From: JAJEFO01 sp965209045
GTDB lineage: Bacteria > Pseudomonadota > Alphaproteobacteria > Rhodobacterales > Rhodobacteraceae
Length of the DNA: 64,000 nt
Reading direction: 5' to 3'
Assembly: GCA_965209045.1 (NCBI GenBank)
Contig: CBDBPW010000002.1
Coordinates: 1-64,000 of the forward strand
Both the position numbers and the translations under genes were made by a program. Shown here piece by piece: positions 7,339 to 16,438 of the stretch. The notes under the pieces are model-generated. The model made no database searches. It had not been told where the DNA came from and saw nothing but the letters and a program-made list of their open reading frames with translations. Positions within the stretch are counted from its first letter, which is position 1; each line of letters starts with the position of its first letter.

Positions 7339-8859
7339 ATGGCTCCTAACCTGTCATATGTCCGGCTGGACGCCGCCGACAACGTGGTCACGGCGACTCG
7401 GCACATCGACACCGGCACGGTCGTCGAAGGCGTCAAGATCACGACACTGGTCCCGTCAGGCCACAAGGTGGCGACAGCCGCGATTCCCAAGGGCGGCGAA
7501 ATCCGGAAATACGCACAGATCATCGGCTACGCCTCCAGGCAGATCGCACCGGGCGACCATGTGCATACGCACAACACCGACTTCCGCAACACGGCCATGG
7601 ACTACGAGTTCGGCATCGATCTTCGGCCGGGCAGCATGGTGGCGGAAGAGGCGCGCGACGCGTTCATGGGCTATCGCCGCGACAACGGCCGCACCGGCAC
7701 CCGCAACTTCATCGCCGTCGTGACCTCGGTGAACTGTTCGGCGACGGCAGCACGGCGCATCGCGGATGCGTTCGGTCCCGAAGAACTGGCCGACTTCCCG
7801 AATGTCGATGGCGTCGTCGCGTTCGTTCACGGCACGGGCTGCGGAATGCAGGGAGACGGCGACGGTTTCGAGGCCCTGCAGCGAGTCATGTGGGGCTATG
7901 CACGACATCCGAACCATGCAGGGGTCCTCATGGTAGGCCTCGGCTGCGAGATGAACCAGATCGACTGGCTTCTCGAAGCGTACGGCCTCGAACATGGGCC
8001 CCTGTTCCAGACCATGAACATACAGAACGTGGCGGGCCTGCAGCGCACCATCGATCTTGGCATCGAGAGGGTGCGGGCAATGCTGCCGTTGGCCAACCAA
8101 GCCACGCGCACGCCCTGCCCCGCCTCGGAATTGATGGTCGCCTTGCAATGCGGCGGTTCGGATGCTTGGTCGGGCATCACGGCAAATCCTGCGCTCGGGC
8201 ATGCCTGCGACCTGCTGGTTGCGCAGGGCGGCACGGGAGTGCTTGCGGAGACGCCGGAAATCTACGGCGCGGAGCACCTGCTGACCCGGCGCGCGGCATC
8301 GCGGGAGATAGGCGAAAGGCTTGTCGGGCTCGTGCGCTGGTGGGAGGACTACACCGCCCGCAACAAGGGCTCGATGGACAACAATCCCTCTCCTGGCAAC
8401 AAGAAGGGCGGACTGACAACGATCCTCGAAAAGTCGCTCGGAGCGGCGGCAAAGGGCGGCACCACGCCTCTCGTTGGAGTCTACAAGTACGCGGAACGGG
8501 TCACGGCAAGGGGCTTCACCTTCATGGACAGTCCCGGCTATGACCCGGCAAGCGTGACCGGACAGATCGCCAGCGGCTGCAACCTCGTGTGCTTCACGAC
8601 CGGTCGCGGTTCGGCGTTCGGCTCGAAACCCGCGCCAACCGTGAAAGTCGCCACGAACTCGGAAATGTACGCACGCATGAAGGACGACATGGACATCAAC
8701 GCAGGTGACATCCTGACCGGCGAGGCCACGGTCGATCAAAAGGGCCGCGAGATTTACGAGCTCTTCCTCAAGGTCGCCAGCGGCGCGACCTCAAAGTCCG
8801 AGGCACAGGGGCTTGGCGATCATGAATTCGTGCCATGGCAGATAGGAGCGGTGATGTGA
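7339..8859 (+). CDS. UxaA-type altronate/galactarate dehydratase
   Basis: Predicted 506-residue sugar-acid dehydratase of the UxaA/GarD family. An N-terminal SAF domain (about 1-85) is followed by the metal-dependent D-galactarate/altronate dehydratase domain. Family landmarks include the R-R-D-N-G-R-x-G-T-R-N segment near residue 115, the GTGCGMQ segment near 165, the Cys-rich VGLGCE region near 198 and the LQCGGSDAWSG segment near 273. It would remove water from an aldonate or aldarate to give a 2-keto-3-deoxy acid. The start ATG is 61 bases after the DenD-like gene. The stop TGA shares its A with the ATG of the following SDR (TGATG), implying coupled translation. Substrate is not deducible. 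Confidence 0.85.
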   Translation: MAPNLSYVRLDAADNVVTATRHIDTGTVVEGVKITTLVPSGHKVATAAIPKGGEIRKYAQIIGYASRQIAPGDHVHTHNTDFRNTAMDYEFGIDLRPGSMVAEEARDAFMGYRRDNGRTGTRNFIAVVTSVNCSATAARRIADAFGPEELADFPNVDGVVAFVHGTGCGMQGDGDGFEALQRVMWGYARHPNHAGVLMVGLGCEMNQIDWLLEAYGLEHGPLFQTMNIQNVAGLQRTIDLGIERVRAMLPLANQATRTPCPASELMVALQCGGSDAWSGITANPALGHACDLLVAQGGTGVLAETPEIYGAEHLLTRRAASREIGERLVGLVRWWEDYTARNKGSMDNNPSPGNKKGGLTTILEKSLGAAAKGGTTPLVGVYKYAERVTARGFTFMDSPGYDPASVTGQIASGCNLVCFTTGRGSAFGSKPAPTVKVATNSEMYARMKDDMDINAGDILTGEATVDQKGREIYELFLKVASGATSKSEAQGLGDHEFVPWQIGAVM

Positions 8860-9605
8860 TGGCAAACGTCTATGACCTCTCAGGGCAAGCTGCGGTCATT
8901 ACCGGTGGCGCACAGGGCATCGGGCTCGCCTGCGCCCACAGGCTGGCAGGGTCCGGTGCCCGGACATGTCTCTGGGACATCAATGCCGAAAGGGCCCAAG
9001 CGGCAGCGGACAGGATCGATGGCGCACAGGCCGTCCGTTGCGACGTCACCGACTACGCGTCCGTCGTGGCCGCATGCGCCAAGACAGAAGCGGAGTTCGA
9101 CCACATCGACATTCTCGTGAATTCCGCGGGCATCGCCGGACCGGTCACTGCAATCGAGGAATATGACACGGAGGTCTGGAATCAGGTCATCGGCGTCAAT
9201 CTCACCGGCACCTATCACACGAACAAGGCCGTGCTGCCGGGAATGAAGGCCCGCAACTACGGGCGCATTGTCAACATCGCATCTATCGCGGGCAAGGAAG
9301 GCAACCCGAAGGCCACGCACTACGCGGCGTCCAAGGCCGGAGTCATCGGCTTCACGAAGGCGCTCGGCAAGGAAGTCGCCGAGCACGACATCGCCGTGAA
9401 CTGTGTCACGCCTGCGGTCGCCAACACCGAGATCCTTGAACAGGTGACCGAGGAGTTCATCGAGTTCATGCTGGCGAAGATCCCGCGCGGGCGGTTCGTC
9501 GAGGTGGAGGAAATCGCCAACATGGTGGCCTGGATGTCGTCCAGGGAATGCAGCTTCACGACCGCAGCCGTCTTCGACATCTCGGGCGGGCGGGCAACAT
9601 ACTAG
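8859..9605 (+). CDS. Short-chain dehydrogenase/reductase
   Basis: Predicted 248-residue classical SDR with NAD(P)-binding TGGAQGIG at 15-22, NSAG at 88-91 and catalytic Ser142, Tyr155 and Lys159 (YAASK). Asp40 after the second beta strand (LWD) suggests preference for NAD over NADP. The ATG overlaps the UxaA-type gene's stop by one base. In known aldonate routes an SDR of this kind oxidises a 2-keto-3-deoxy aldonate to the 2,4-diketo form, which an FAH-family hydrolase then cleaves. Both partners are present in this cluster, which makes that role plausible but unproven. Confidence 0.85.
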   Translation: MANVYDLSGQAAVITGGAQGIGLACAHRLAGSGARTCLWDINAERAQAAADRIDGAQAVRCDVTDYASVVAACAKTEAEFDHIDILVNSAGIAGPVTAIEEYDTEVWNQVIGVNLTGTYHTNKAVLPGMKARNYGRIVNIASIAGKEGNPKATHYAASKAGVIGFTKALGKEVAEHDIAVNCVTPAVANTEILEQVTEEFIEFMLAKIPRGRFVEVEEIANMVAWMSSRECSFTTAAVFDISGGRATY

Positions 9606-9615
9606 GAACAATTGC

Positions 9616-10788
9616 ATGCTGGACACGATCAGCGGATTTGACCGCATAGGAGAGGAAAACGCGTTCGCCGTGCTGGCGCGGGCGGGAGAACTGGCCGCAG
9701 GCGGCAAGGACGTCATCAACCTGGGAATCGGCCAGCCGGACTTCCCGACCCCAGAGAACATCGTGGAAGCCGCGGTCAAGGCCCTCCGCGACGGCCAGCA
9801 TGGCTATACTCCCGCGACCGGACTCCCGGAACTCAGGGAGGCCGTCGCTGCCGACATCCACAGGCGCTTCGCGATCGAGGTGAACCCGGACAGTGTCATC
9901 GTCGTCCCGGGAGGCAAGGTGACCATGTTTGCGGCCATCCTGATGTTCGGCGAGCCCGGGGCCGAGATTCTCTACCCCGATCCCGGCTTTCCGATCTACC
10001 GCTCGATGATCGAATTCACTGGTGCGCGACCGGTTCCGGTTCCGATAAGGGAAGAGAACGGGTTCGCCTTCTCGGCAGAGGAAGCGCTTTCGCTCGTCAC
10101 GTCGAACACACGCCTCGTCATTCTGAACTCTCCCGCGAATCCATGCGGCGGCGTGACGCCGAGAGCCGAGATCGACGCTCTTGTGTCCGGCCTTGCCGAA
10201 TGGCCAGACGTGGCTCTGCTGTCGGACGAGATCTACGACCAGATGCTCTATGACGGAGAGGACCACGTGCCGCTTCTCGGCTATTCCGAGATCCGCGACC
10301 GCGTCATCCTGCTGAACGGCTGGTCGAAGACCTACGCCATGACCGGCTGGCGCCTGGGATATTCGGTCTGGCCCGACGGACTCTACGAGAAGGTCCGAAA
10401 GCTCGCCGTCAACGCATGGTCCTGCGTGAACGCCCCTGCCCAGCACGCGGCCATCGAGGCCTTGTCCGGGCCGCAGGACGCGGTGGGCGAGATGATGGCG
10501 GAGTTCGATGCCCGCCGGAAGCTCGTGGTCGACCTGCTGAACGGCATTCCCGGCGTGTCCTGCATCACGCCCAAGGGCGCATTCTATGCCTTTCCGAACA
10601 TCGCCGGCACCGGCCGAATGGCCAAGGAACTCGCGTCGGACCTTCTCGAGGGCCCCGGCGTGGCAACCATAGGCGGTCCCGATTTCGGAATCCTGGGCGA
10701 GGGATACCTTCGCCTCAGCTATGCCAACAGCCAGGACAACATCCGCGAGGCCCTGGCACGCATGCGCAGGTTCCTTGGCGAGGAGTGA
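9616..10788 (+). CDS. Class I/II PLP aminotransferase
   Basis: Predicted 390-residue aspartate-aminotransferase-family enzyme. The PLP-binding Lys238 lies in NGWSKTYAMTGW; other fold-type I landmarks are GQPDF (39-43), GYTPATG (63-69), NSPANPCGG (171-179, Asn binding PLP) and DEIYDQM (204-210). It would transfer an amino group between an amino acid and a 2-oxoacid in the cytoplasm. It begins 10 bases after the SDR gene and ends 3 bases before the next dehydrogenase, so it belongs to the same operon. An aminotransferase is unusual in a pure sugar-acid route and may mean that one intermediate is an amino acid or a hydroxy-amino acid. Confidence 0.88.
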   Translation: MLDTISGFDRIGEENAFAVLARAGELAAGGKDVINLGIGQPDFPTPENIVEAAVKALRDGQHGYTPATGLPELREAVAADIHRRFAIEVNPDSVIVVPGGKVTMFAAILMFGEPGAEILYPDPGFPIYRSMIEFTGARPVPVPIREENGFAFSAEEALSLVTSNTRLVILNSPANPCGGVTPRAEIDALVSGLAEWPDVALLSDEIYDQMLYDGEDHVPLLGYSEIRDRVILLNGWSKTYAMTGWRLGYSVWPDGLYEKVRKLAVNAWSCVNAPAQHAAIEALSGPQDAVGEMMAEFDARRKLVVDLLNGIPGVSCITPKGAFYAFPNIAGTGRMAKELASDLLEGPGVATIGGPDFGILGEGYLRLSYANSQDNIREALARMRRFLGEE

Positions 10789-10791
10789 GAC

Positions 10792-11694
10792 ATGACGAAA
10801 CCCGCCGTTGGAATGATCGGTGTCGGCCTCATGGGACACGGCATCGCCAAGAACATCGTCGAGGCCGGCTATCCGCTATCGGTGGTTGCGCATCGACGGC
10901 GGGAGGCAGTCGATGACCTTGTCGGGCGTGGCGCCGTCGAAACAAGTTCTGTGAAGGAACTTTCAGAATGCTCTGAAATCATTCACATATGCGTGACAGG
11001 CTCCACGGAGGTCGAAGAACTCGTCAGAGGCTCGGGCGGCATTCTCGAAGGACTCCAGCCGGACGCGGTCATTGTCGACTGTTCGACCTCCGACCCGGTC
11101 TCCACCCTGGCGCTGGCGACCGAAATCAGTGCGGCGGGAGGACACCTGGCGGATGCGCCCCTGTCCCGCACGCCCAAGGAGGCATGGGAGGGCACGCTCG
11201 ACGCGATGGTCGGTGCCAGTCCCGAGACATTCAGGCGCATCAAGCCCATACTCGAGTGCTGGGCAGGCGTCATCGTGCATCTTGGCGAAGTCGGACTCGG
11301 GCACAAGATGAAGCTCATCAACAATTTCATCGGGATGGGTTACGGTGCGCTCTACGCGGAAGCCCTTGCGCTCGCACGCAAGTCCGGGCTGACGCCGGAA
11401 CAGGTCGACAGCGTGATACGGCCCGGACGCATGTCGAACGGGTTTTACGAGACTTTCATGAAGTGGACGCTGGAACGCGATGAAAACGCGCATAGATTCG
11501 CGATCTCGAATGCGCACAAGGACATGCGCTACTTGACCAGCCTGGCGAATTCGGTCGGGGCGCTCAATCCGATCCAGTCGGCGGTCAGGAACTCCTTTGC
11601 CGCGATGGACGCGGCCGGCGAAGGTGACAGGTTCGTTCCAATGCTGGCGGATTTCATCGCGCGCGCAAACGGCCTTGACGTCGAAGGCCCCTGA
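10792..11694 (+). CDS. Beta-hydroxyacid dehydrogenase (GarR/HIBADH family)
   Basis: Predicted 300-residue NAD(P)-dependent beta-hydroxyacid dehydrogenase, related to tartronate semialdehyde reductase and 3-hydroxyisobutyrate dehydrogenase. The dinucleotide loop is GVGLMG at 10-15. The catalytic Lys174 and Asn178 lie in GHKMKLINN, matching the family G-x3-K-x3-N/D motif. Start ATG is 3 bases after the aminotransferase stop, closing the five-gene operon. In galactarate or glucarate routes, GarR reduces tartronate semialdehyde to glycerate; a similar reduction here would finish sugar-acid breakdown. No clear terminator hairpin follows. Confidence 0.88.
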   Translation: MTKPAVGMIGVGLMGHGIAKNIVEAGYPLSVVAHRRREAVDDLVGRGAVETSSVKELSECSEIIHICVTGSTEVEELVRGSGGILEGLQPDAVIVDCSTSDPVSTLALATEISAAGGHLADAPLSRTPKEAWEGTLDAMVGASPETFRRIKPILECWAGVIVHLGEVGLGHKMKLINNFIGMGYGALYAEALALARKSGLTPEQVDSVIRPGRMSNGFYETFMKWTLERDENAHRFAISNAHKDMRYLTSLANSVGALNPIQSAVRNSFAAMDAAGEGDRFVPMLADFIARANGLDVEGP

Positions 11695-11749
11695 CCCGTA
11701 CTTTCCCGGATTCCGGACACCTCGGGCATGGGCGTCCGTGCAAAGGCAC

Positions 11750-11939
11750 GGGACGCCGGAGGCGGGGTCAGACCGGCCATGAGCGGCGTCGGCGAAGGCG
11801 CGGCTTTCGATACGGGAAAATGCGCGTCGCGGCGCCAAGTCCCGGGACGCCGGAGGCGGGGTCAGACCGGCCATGAGCGGCGTCGGCGAAGGCGCGGCTT
11901 TCGATACGGGAAAATGCGCGTCGCGGCGCCAAGTCCCGG
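11750..11939. repeat. Perfect 94-bp tandem duplication
   Basis: Two adjacent copies of a 94-base unit start at 11750 and 11844, and by eye I find no mismatch between them. Because 94 is not a multiple of three, any reading frame shifts between copies. The exact identity implies a recent duplication event, or an assembly artefact. It lies directly after the sugar-acid operon, at the left border of the accessory island. Confidence 0.9.
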
Positions 11940-12074
11940 TCTACATGAAGGACGGCCAAAGGCGAAGCCTGCCGTTCCAACCCGTCGACGTGCCCGAACC
12001 GAAGGGGTGCCCTGTGCACAACCCGGAGCGGACGGATCACGCTCGGCTTCTGGCTCGGTTGCTCCAGATCAGAT

Positions 12075-13027
12075 CCGGCCCTTCCATGGCACCAGCCGTC
12101 TCCAGCACCTGTGCTTCAGCATGTCGGTTCCGCGATCGAGGCGGAGCGGCAGGGCTGCCATCCGTTCCACGTGGCCGGCCCCGCCGTTTCGTCGAGCGGC
12201 TCGCGGACCTCGGGCACGACCTGCCCCTGGACCTCGCGTCCAAGGTCGAGGAGTTGCCCGGGCTAGAGGCGAGGAACCGCGGGATCCGGCATCGCGTCAG
12301 GGAGGTGACGGGTTTCGAGGCCAGGAGAAGGCGGATCATCGAGCGGGGAGAGACGCTGGCCAAGGACCCGCTGGTCTCCCCGGAGGACCGGAAGGCCTTG
12401 GAGAGGACGCCTACGCGCATCAAGGCGGCGCCCGACGCGGACTCCCTGGATGCGCAGCGCCTCCGGACCTGGGAGCGGATCCTCGACAGTGCAGGGGAGC
12501 GGGGATGCCACCGCTACTTCGTCAAGGGCTACCATGGCTTCGTCACCGGACTGGAACGGAGCCCGTGCAAGAGCGTCGAAAGCAACAGGTTCGGGGTCCA
12601 GGAACGGGCCGTGTGGCACGAAATGCTGGGCCGGGACGGACGGGTCAGGCAAGTCGACGAGGAGCTCGCCAAGCTCGTAGAGCAGCGCGAGGCCGGTGGC
12701 GGTCGGTTCGTGTCGGAGATGCACCCCTACGCCCGTTGGCGGCACGAGGCCGAGCGCCGCGCCAAGGAAGCCTGGGAGGTTCTCGCCGACCCCGAGACCT
12801 ACGGCCCGCATATCGCCAGGGTTCCCGGGCTCGAGAAGCGGCTGCGCGAGACGGCGGCCGCGGTCACGGAGACGGTCACCCGTGACGCGCCCGTCCGGAA
12901 GGAGGTCGAGGCGGCGTACAATGTGCGGATGGAGCGTGAGAGGGAGGCCAGGCGGCGCGAGCAGGAGCTGGAAAATTCCCGCAGCCCGGCACGCCATATG
13001 GGCGCCGAGATCGACTACGGGCAGTAG
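12075..13027 (+). pseudogene. Broken gene for highly charged helical protein
   Basis: From about 12.1 kb the third codon positions become almost all G or C, as in real genes. The coding signal starts in one frame (about 12111-12190, residues such as LQHVGSAIEAERQG) and then continues in another frame to the stop at 13027 (from FVERLADLGHD onward). A frameshift near 12190 therefore seems likely. The larger part, about 280 residues, is helical and very rich in Glu, Arg and Lys with repeated leucine spacing, suggestive of coiled coil. I do not recognise the family; C-terminal parts of plasmid mobilisation proteins look superficially similar. There is no credible intact start because the upstream sequence is the tandem repeat. 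Confidence 0.45.
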
Positions 13028-13197
13028 GCGGCGGCGCACGGCCATACGCCACGTCGAGGATGCCCGGGGCGTTCTCCCCAGCCGGCATCGCAGCAGACCG
13101 GACGTGACCACTCGCCCAGAGCACGAACCCCAAGAGCGCTGAGACTTTGTACACGCCAGATTTGACAACGCTTTGTATTCGGTGCGATGCAGTAACT

Positions 13198-13207
13198 GTA
13201 TCGATAC
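13198..13207. promoter_or_regulatory. Palindrome upstream of HEPN-type operon
   Basis: A perfect 10-base palindrome, GTATCGATAC, lies about 40 bases before the ribosome-binding site of the next gene pair and about 30 bases after a TTGACA hexamer (13162-13167). It could be an operator; function is inferred from position alone. Confidence 0.3.
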
Positions 13208-13275
13208 TTGGGGCGGTCTACAGCAGACTCAAGGAGGAACGCCGATGATCACCAGCACACTTGGCGGCGACGCCC

Positions 13276-13581
13276 ATGTCGCATGAGCTCAGGCCATTCA
13301 TCGAACTAGTGAAACAGGTGGTTGAGACGCAGCTCTCACCTGCGCTAGTGCACAATTTGTCTGTCAAGGAAGATGTGGACGCTGACGGCGATCCGATTTT
13401 CCGCATAGTGGTGGTGTTCGAAGCGGAAAAGGATCGGCTCGATCCTGATCGAGTTGTCGGGTTGGCACGGCACTTGCGCAATCACCTTGTTGAATCGGGA
13501 GACGACTGGGACGAGTCGGTGCTGGAGCGCTTTCCGATTTTCTCGTTCATGACGGCTGAAGAAGCAGATGCTGCCGCGTGA
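13276..13581 (+). CDS. Small partner of HEPN-domain protein
   Basis: Predicted 101-residue acidic protein (from ATG 13276; a TTG at 13261 would add five residues). No family recognised. A strong AAGGAGG ribosome-binding site precedes a different ATG at 13245, which opens a 13-codon peptide in another frame ending at 13286, overlapping this gene's start. That is either a coupled leader peptide or a sign that a frameshift separated the original start from the body. The gene overlaps the HEPN gene by 14 bases. Two-gene modules of a small protein plus a HEPN protein are typical toxin-antitoxin layouts, so this is a candidate antitoxin by context. Local G+C is lower than in the flanking operons. 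Confidence 0.55.
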   Translation: MSHELRPFIELVKQVVETQLSPALVHNLSVKEDVDADGDPIFRIVVVFEAEKDRLDPDRVVGLARHLRNHLVESGDDWDESVLERFPIFSFMTAEEADAAA

Positions 13582-14044
13582 CCTGATCTTGAGTGCCAGG
13601 AGACTCGTAGGGAAAGGCACACAGGGTCCTCCAAGACAATCAGATCTCAAGAGGGCAATGAGTACGGCGTACTACGCCATGTTTCACGCGCTTTGTCGAA
13701 ATTGTGCCGATTCCTTGATCGGCAAGACCAAGGCGGCAAGAAGCCAAAGCGCCTGGAGGCAAGCTTATCGTGCCTTGGATCACGGATTCGTCAAGGGACA
13801 GTGCAAGACGAAGTCCGTTATGGATAGATTTCCGGCAGGAATCCAGGACTTTGCCAGCTAGTTTGTGGAGGCGCAGGAAAAGCGGCATGAGGCTGACTAC
13901 GATCCTTTCAGCAAGCTGACACGACACGATGTCCTTACAGCGATTGACGCTGCCAGCGCTGCAATCAGAAAACTGCAAGCATCGCCGAACAAGGACAGGA
14001 GAGCGTTTGCCGTATGGACTGTGATGAAACTTCGGCCGGACTGA
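13568..14044 (+). pseudogene. HEPN-like protein interrupted by in-frame TAG
   Basis: The first 97 codons (to TAG 13859-13861) encode a helical protein with MSTAYYAMFHAL near residues 36-47, the pattern seen at the start of many HEPN domains (RNase or nucleotide-binding helical bundles of toxin-antitoxin and defence systems). Reading through the TAG, the same frame stays open for 60 more codons and supplies the expected second half (EAQEKRHEADYDPF), giving a normal family size of about 158 residues. So the gene appears split by one nonsense codon. The HEPN R-x(4-6)-H catalytic motif is not clearly visible. Overlap with the upstream small gene suggests one operon. Confidence 0.6.
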
Positions 14045-14144
14045 CAGGCACGTCAACATTGGCAGGGTTCGGAGGCTATCAGGAGACGAGATCCAACTGC
14101 TTTCTCTTGGATGAAAGTCTGTTGCGAAACTTGGGGAAGGATAC

Positions 14145-15143
14145 ATGAGCAGTGACAGTGACGAGGACGCAGATTCCACCTTGCTGGGTGAGTTGTCTGA
14201 GTTGGGAAGCGCGATAACGCCGATTCTCCGCAGACTGTCTGGAGCGAGAAAAGCCATAGAGTTCCTGACCGATGGATTGGCGGGTACAGGAGCCAAGGCG
14301 CTGAAGTCCTGATTCCATCGCTATCGAACCAACAACCTTGTGACGGAAGCTCGGCAAGTGGCAGACGCTACGGGATTGCCGGTGCCGGTCATTTTCGACA
14401 GGCTCGTCCGGCAGAGGCGCATAGACGAATTGACGATGGACGCCCTACGACACATCAGCAAGCACGCCGACGTGCAAGGCAACGAGACCGCTGAAGCGGC
14501 AGAAAACCAGGAGAACATCGCGGACAGTTGGTTCCAAACGTTTTATGACGAGGCCAGCATCGTAAACGAGGAGAACGTACGCGAGGCATTCATGCGCATA
14601 CTGGCTGGTGAGATACAGGCTCCAGGTTCGTTTTCTACGCGGACCATGAGAGTGCTCGGTGCCGTGAACCAATCAACGGCAAAACGCTTTCGTCGCGCTG
14701 CATCCGTCAGTGTTCAACTCACTCCTGACGGGAAACACGTTTTGGACGCTCGCATACCTGCGATCAATGGAACGCTGGGTCAGAACTGCCTAAGTGAAGA
14801 TGGGCTTTCATACGACGTCTTGATCGACATGACGGAGAGCGGCCTCCTCCATCCCGACTACAACTGTCAACATCCGTATGGCCCGCTTGGACTGCCGTTC
14901 AACGCACAGTCACCTCAACAGCATCTTTTCCAAGTCCCGTTTGTTCACCAGAGTGCGAAGTGGCAATTGATTCCCAAGGCAAACTCAAAGGAATCGAAGC
15001 CAATGAAGGTGAAAGGTGCCAAGCTGACCTCTTGCGGCGTCGAGCTGCTCAAGATCGTAGACATCGAGGACTTGCCAAACTTCACTGCCAAGTTGTCGAA
15101 CCACTTCGAGCAATCGGGATATCAGATGTCTAGGGCGCAATAG
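14145..15143 (+). pseudogene. DUF2806 family protein interrupted by in-frame TGA
   Basis: From ATG 14145 (after GGGGAAGG) a frame encodes 55 residues, then a TGA at 14310-14312, then the same frame continues unbroken for 276 more codons to 15143. The downstream part resembles DUF2806 proteins (segment FMRILAGEIQAPGSFSTRTM near the middle is the hallmark), which are phage- or defence-associated proteins of unknown function. The intact length would be about 332 residues. Without readthrough, a shorter product could begin at GTG or ATG codons near 14340, losing the N-terminus. It follows the HEPN-type pair by about 100 bases and shares its lower G+C, consistent with lateral acquisition. Confidence 0.6.
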
Positions 15144-15769
15144 AAGGTTGGCGGCAAGCCAGGAATGGCCAAATCGGCACTCCTATACACGGTCGCCCGC
15201 CGAAGCGGCGCCGTTGATGAGCATGAGCGGGTCGTAATGTTGCTGGGTTCAATGGCCGTCCTGCTGAAGCTTTGAAGTTCGTCCTTGGGTTCGGCATGTG
15301 CGCGTAGCGCGTTCTCTTGGTCGATTTCCTGCATTTCCTCGTTGCCTGTGCCCTTGGCCATGACCATTCAAATGTTGAAACACGTCCCGTCAGAAGCGGA
15401 AGGGCCGGCACGCTGGCGTTGCGGCCGACGGTCCGCTTGCAGCCCCTTTCCCCACTCGCCGTGACAGCGTCTTGCCCCCTGTTTGTGGCGAATGATGTCA
15501 ACCCGCGGCATCTGTCTCGTCAACTGCTCTCGCCAATTTGATCCGGAATCAGATTTCATCGGCCTTGGCCCAGCTCTCATCCTACCCGTCACCGGACAGA
15601 TTAGCGATCAACGTGGCCGCGACCGCGTACGACGCGGCTTCGGCACGCGGCCTTCCTGATCTCCTTGCGCACGATGTCGGACAGTGGCTCAGGCAGTTCG
15701 CCAGGAGGCGCATCGAAGACCTTTTCGGACGAACGCCGCTCCGGCCGGCCGGCCCAGCGCCGCAATGGA
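15144..15769. other. Intergenic stretch between DUF2806 gene and IS remnant
   Basis: About 600 bases with overlapping short open frames on both strands. None has recognisable domains or consistent G/C-ending codons. I see no terminal inverted repeat of the neighbouring IS630 remnant. Confidence 0.45.
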
Positions 15770-16185
15770 CGGCAGGGTTGCGGAGGTGGTCGAGGACGCT
15801 GAACACAATGCCGAAGGACGCAACCCGCTGGGCGGGCCGGAGCGAGGCCGGAAAGACGGATGCGTCACACATGTCCGTGCACCGGACCTGGTCGGCATTC
15901 GGCCTGAAGCCGCACCGGAGCGAGACGTCAAAGCTGTCGACAGGCCCCCTGTTCATCGACAAGGCGCACAGGACATTATAGGGTCCTGCATCGCGCCGCC
16001 GGACCGCGCGGTTGTCCTGCGCGTAAGAAAAAAGTAAGTCAACGTGTGAACGCCTTGCCCGGGTGCCGAAGTCAACGATGACATCATGTCATTCATCGAC
16101 GCGGCACAACGAGATGCCGCAGCCCTGCAAGTGGGTCAAATCCACCGACGAGATCCTCGCGTCGGTCAGGAGATTCCGTCTCAAG
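15770..16185 (+). pseudogene. IS630-family transposase remnant, internally deleted
   Basis: Translated fragments match IS630 transposases. WSAFGLKPHRSETSKLSTGP (15891-15950) is the hallmark joint between the helix-turn-helix and catalytic domains. In the next frame DIIGSCIAPPDRAVVLRV (15973-16026) is the start of the catalytic domain. Then PQPCKWVKSTDEILASVRRF (16113-16172) is the family C-terminus. Most of the DDE catalytic core, roughly 150 residues, is missing between the last two parts, and at least two frameshifts are present. The element is dead. No inverted repeat ends or target duplications were found by eye. Confidence 0.8.
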
Positions 16186-16438
16186 GTGAACGGGTTCGAC
16201 GTGAGCGAAGAGGCCCGGTGCAAACCTGTGATTCGGGTGAGCACGCAGATTTCAATCTGTTCATTTGCGGCGGTCGACTTCAAGAATTGAGGCGCCAATG
16301 ACGAACGCATGGCCGTGCCTGAAATGTCCGGCGGACCGTCCGTTCAGGCATCTGCGGCCAACTCGTCGCAGCATTCCAGGATTCTGACGAATTCCGGCCA
16401 TGGTCGCATGGTCGAATGCGGCGGAAATGCCTGTGCAA

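Noticed and set aside
7456..8739. 427-codon open frame on the minus strand
   Set aside because: It lies antisense to the UxaA-type dehydratase gene and shows no domain; it is a by-product of G/C-ending codons.
9556..10839. 427-codon minus-strand frame
   Set aside because: Antisense to the aminotransferase gene, no recognisable family.
15122..15501. Overlapping minus-strand frames after the DUF2806 gene
   Set aside because: No domain, no ribosome-binding site that stands out, and no codon bias typical of the neighbours.
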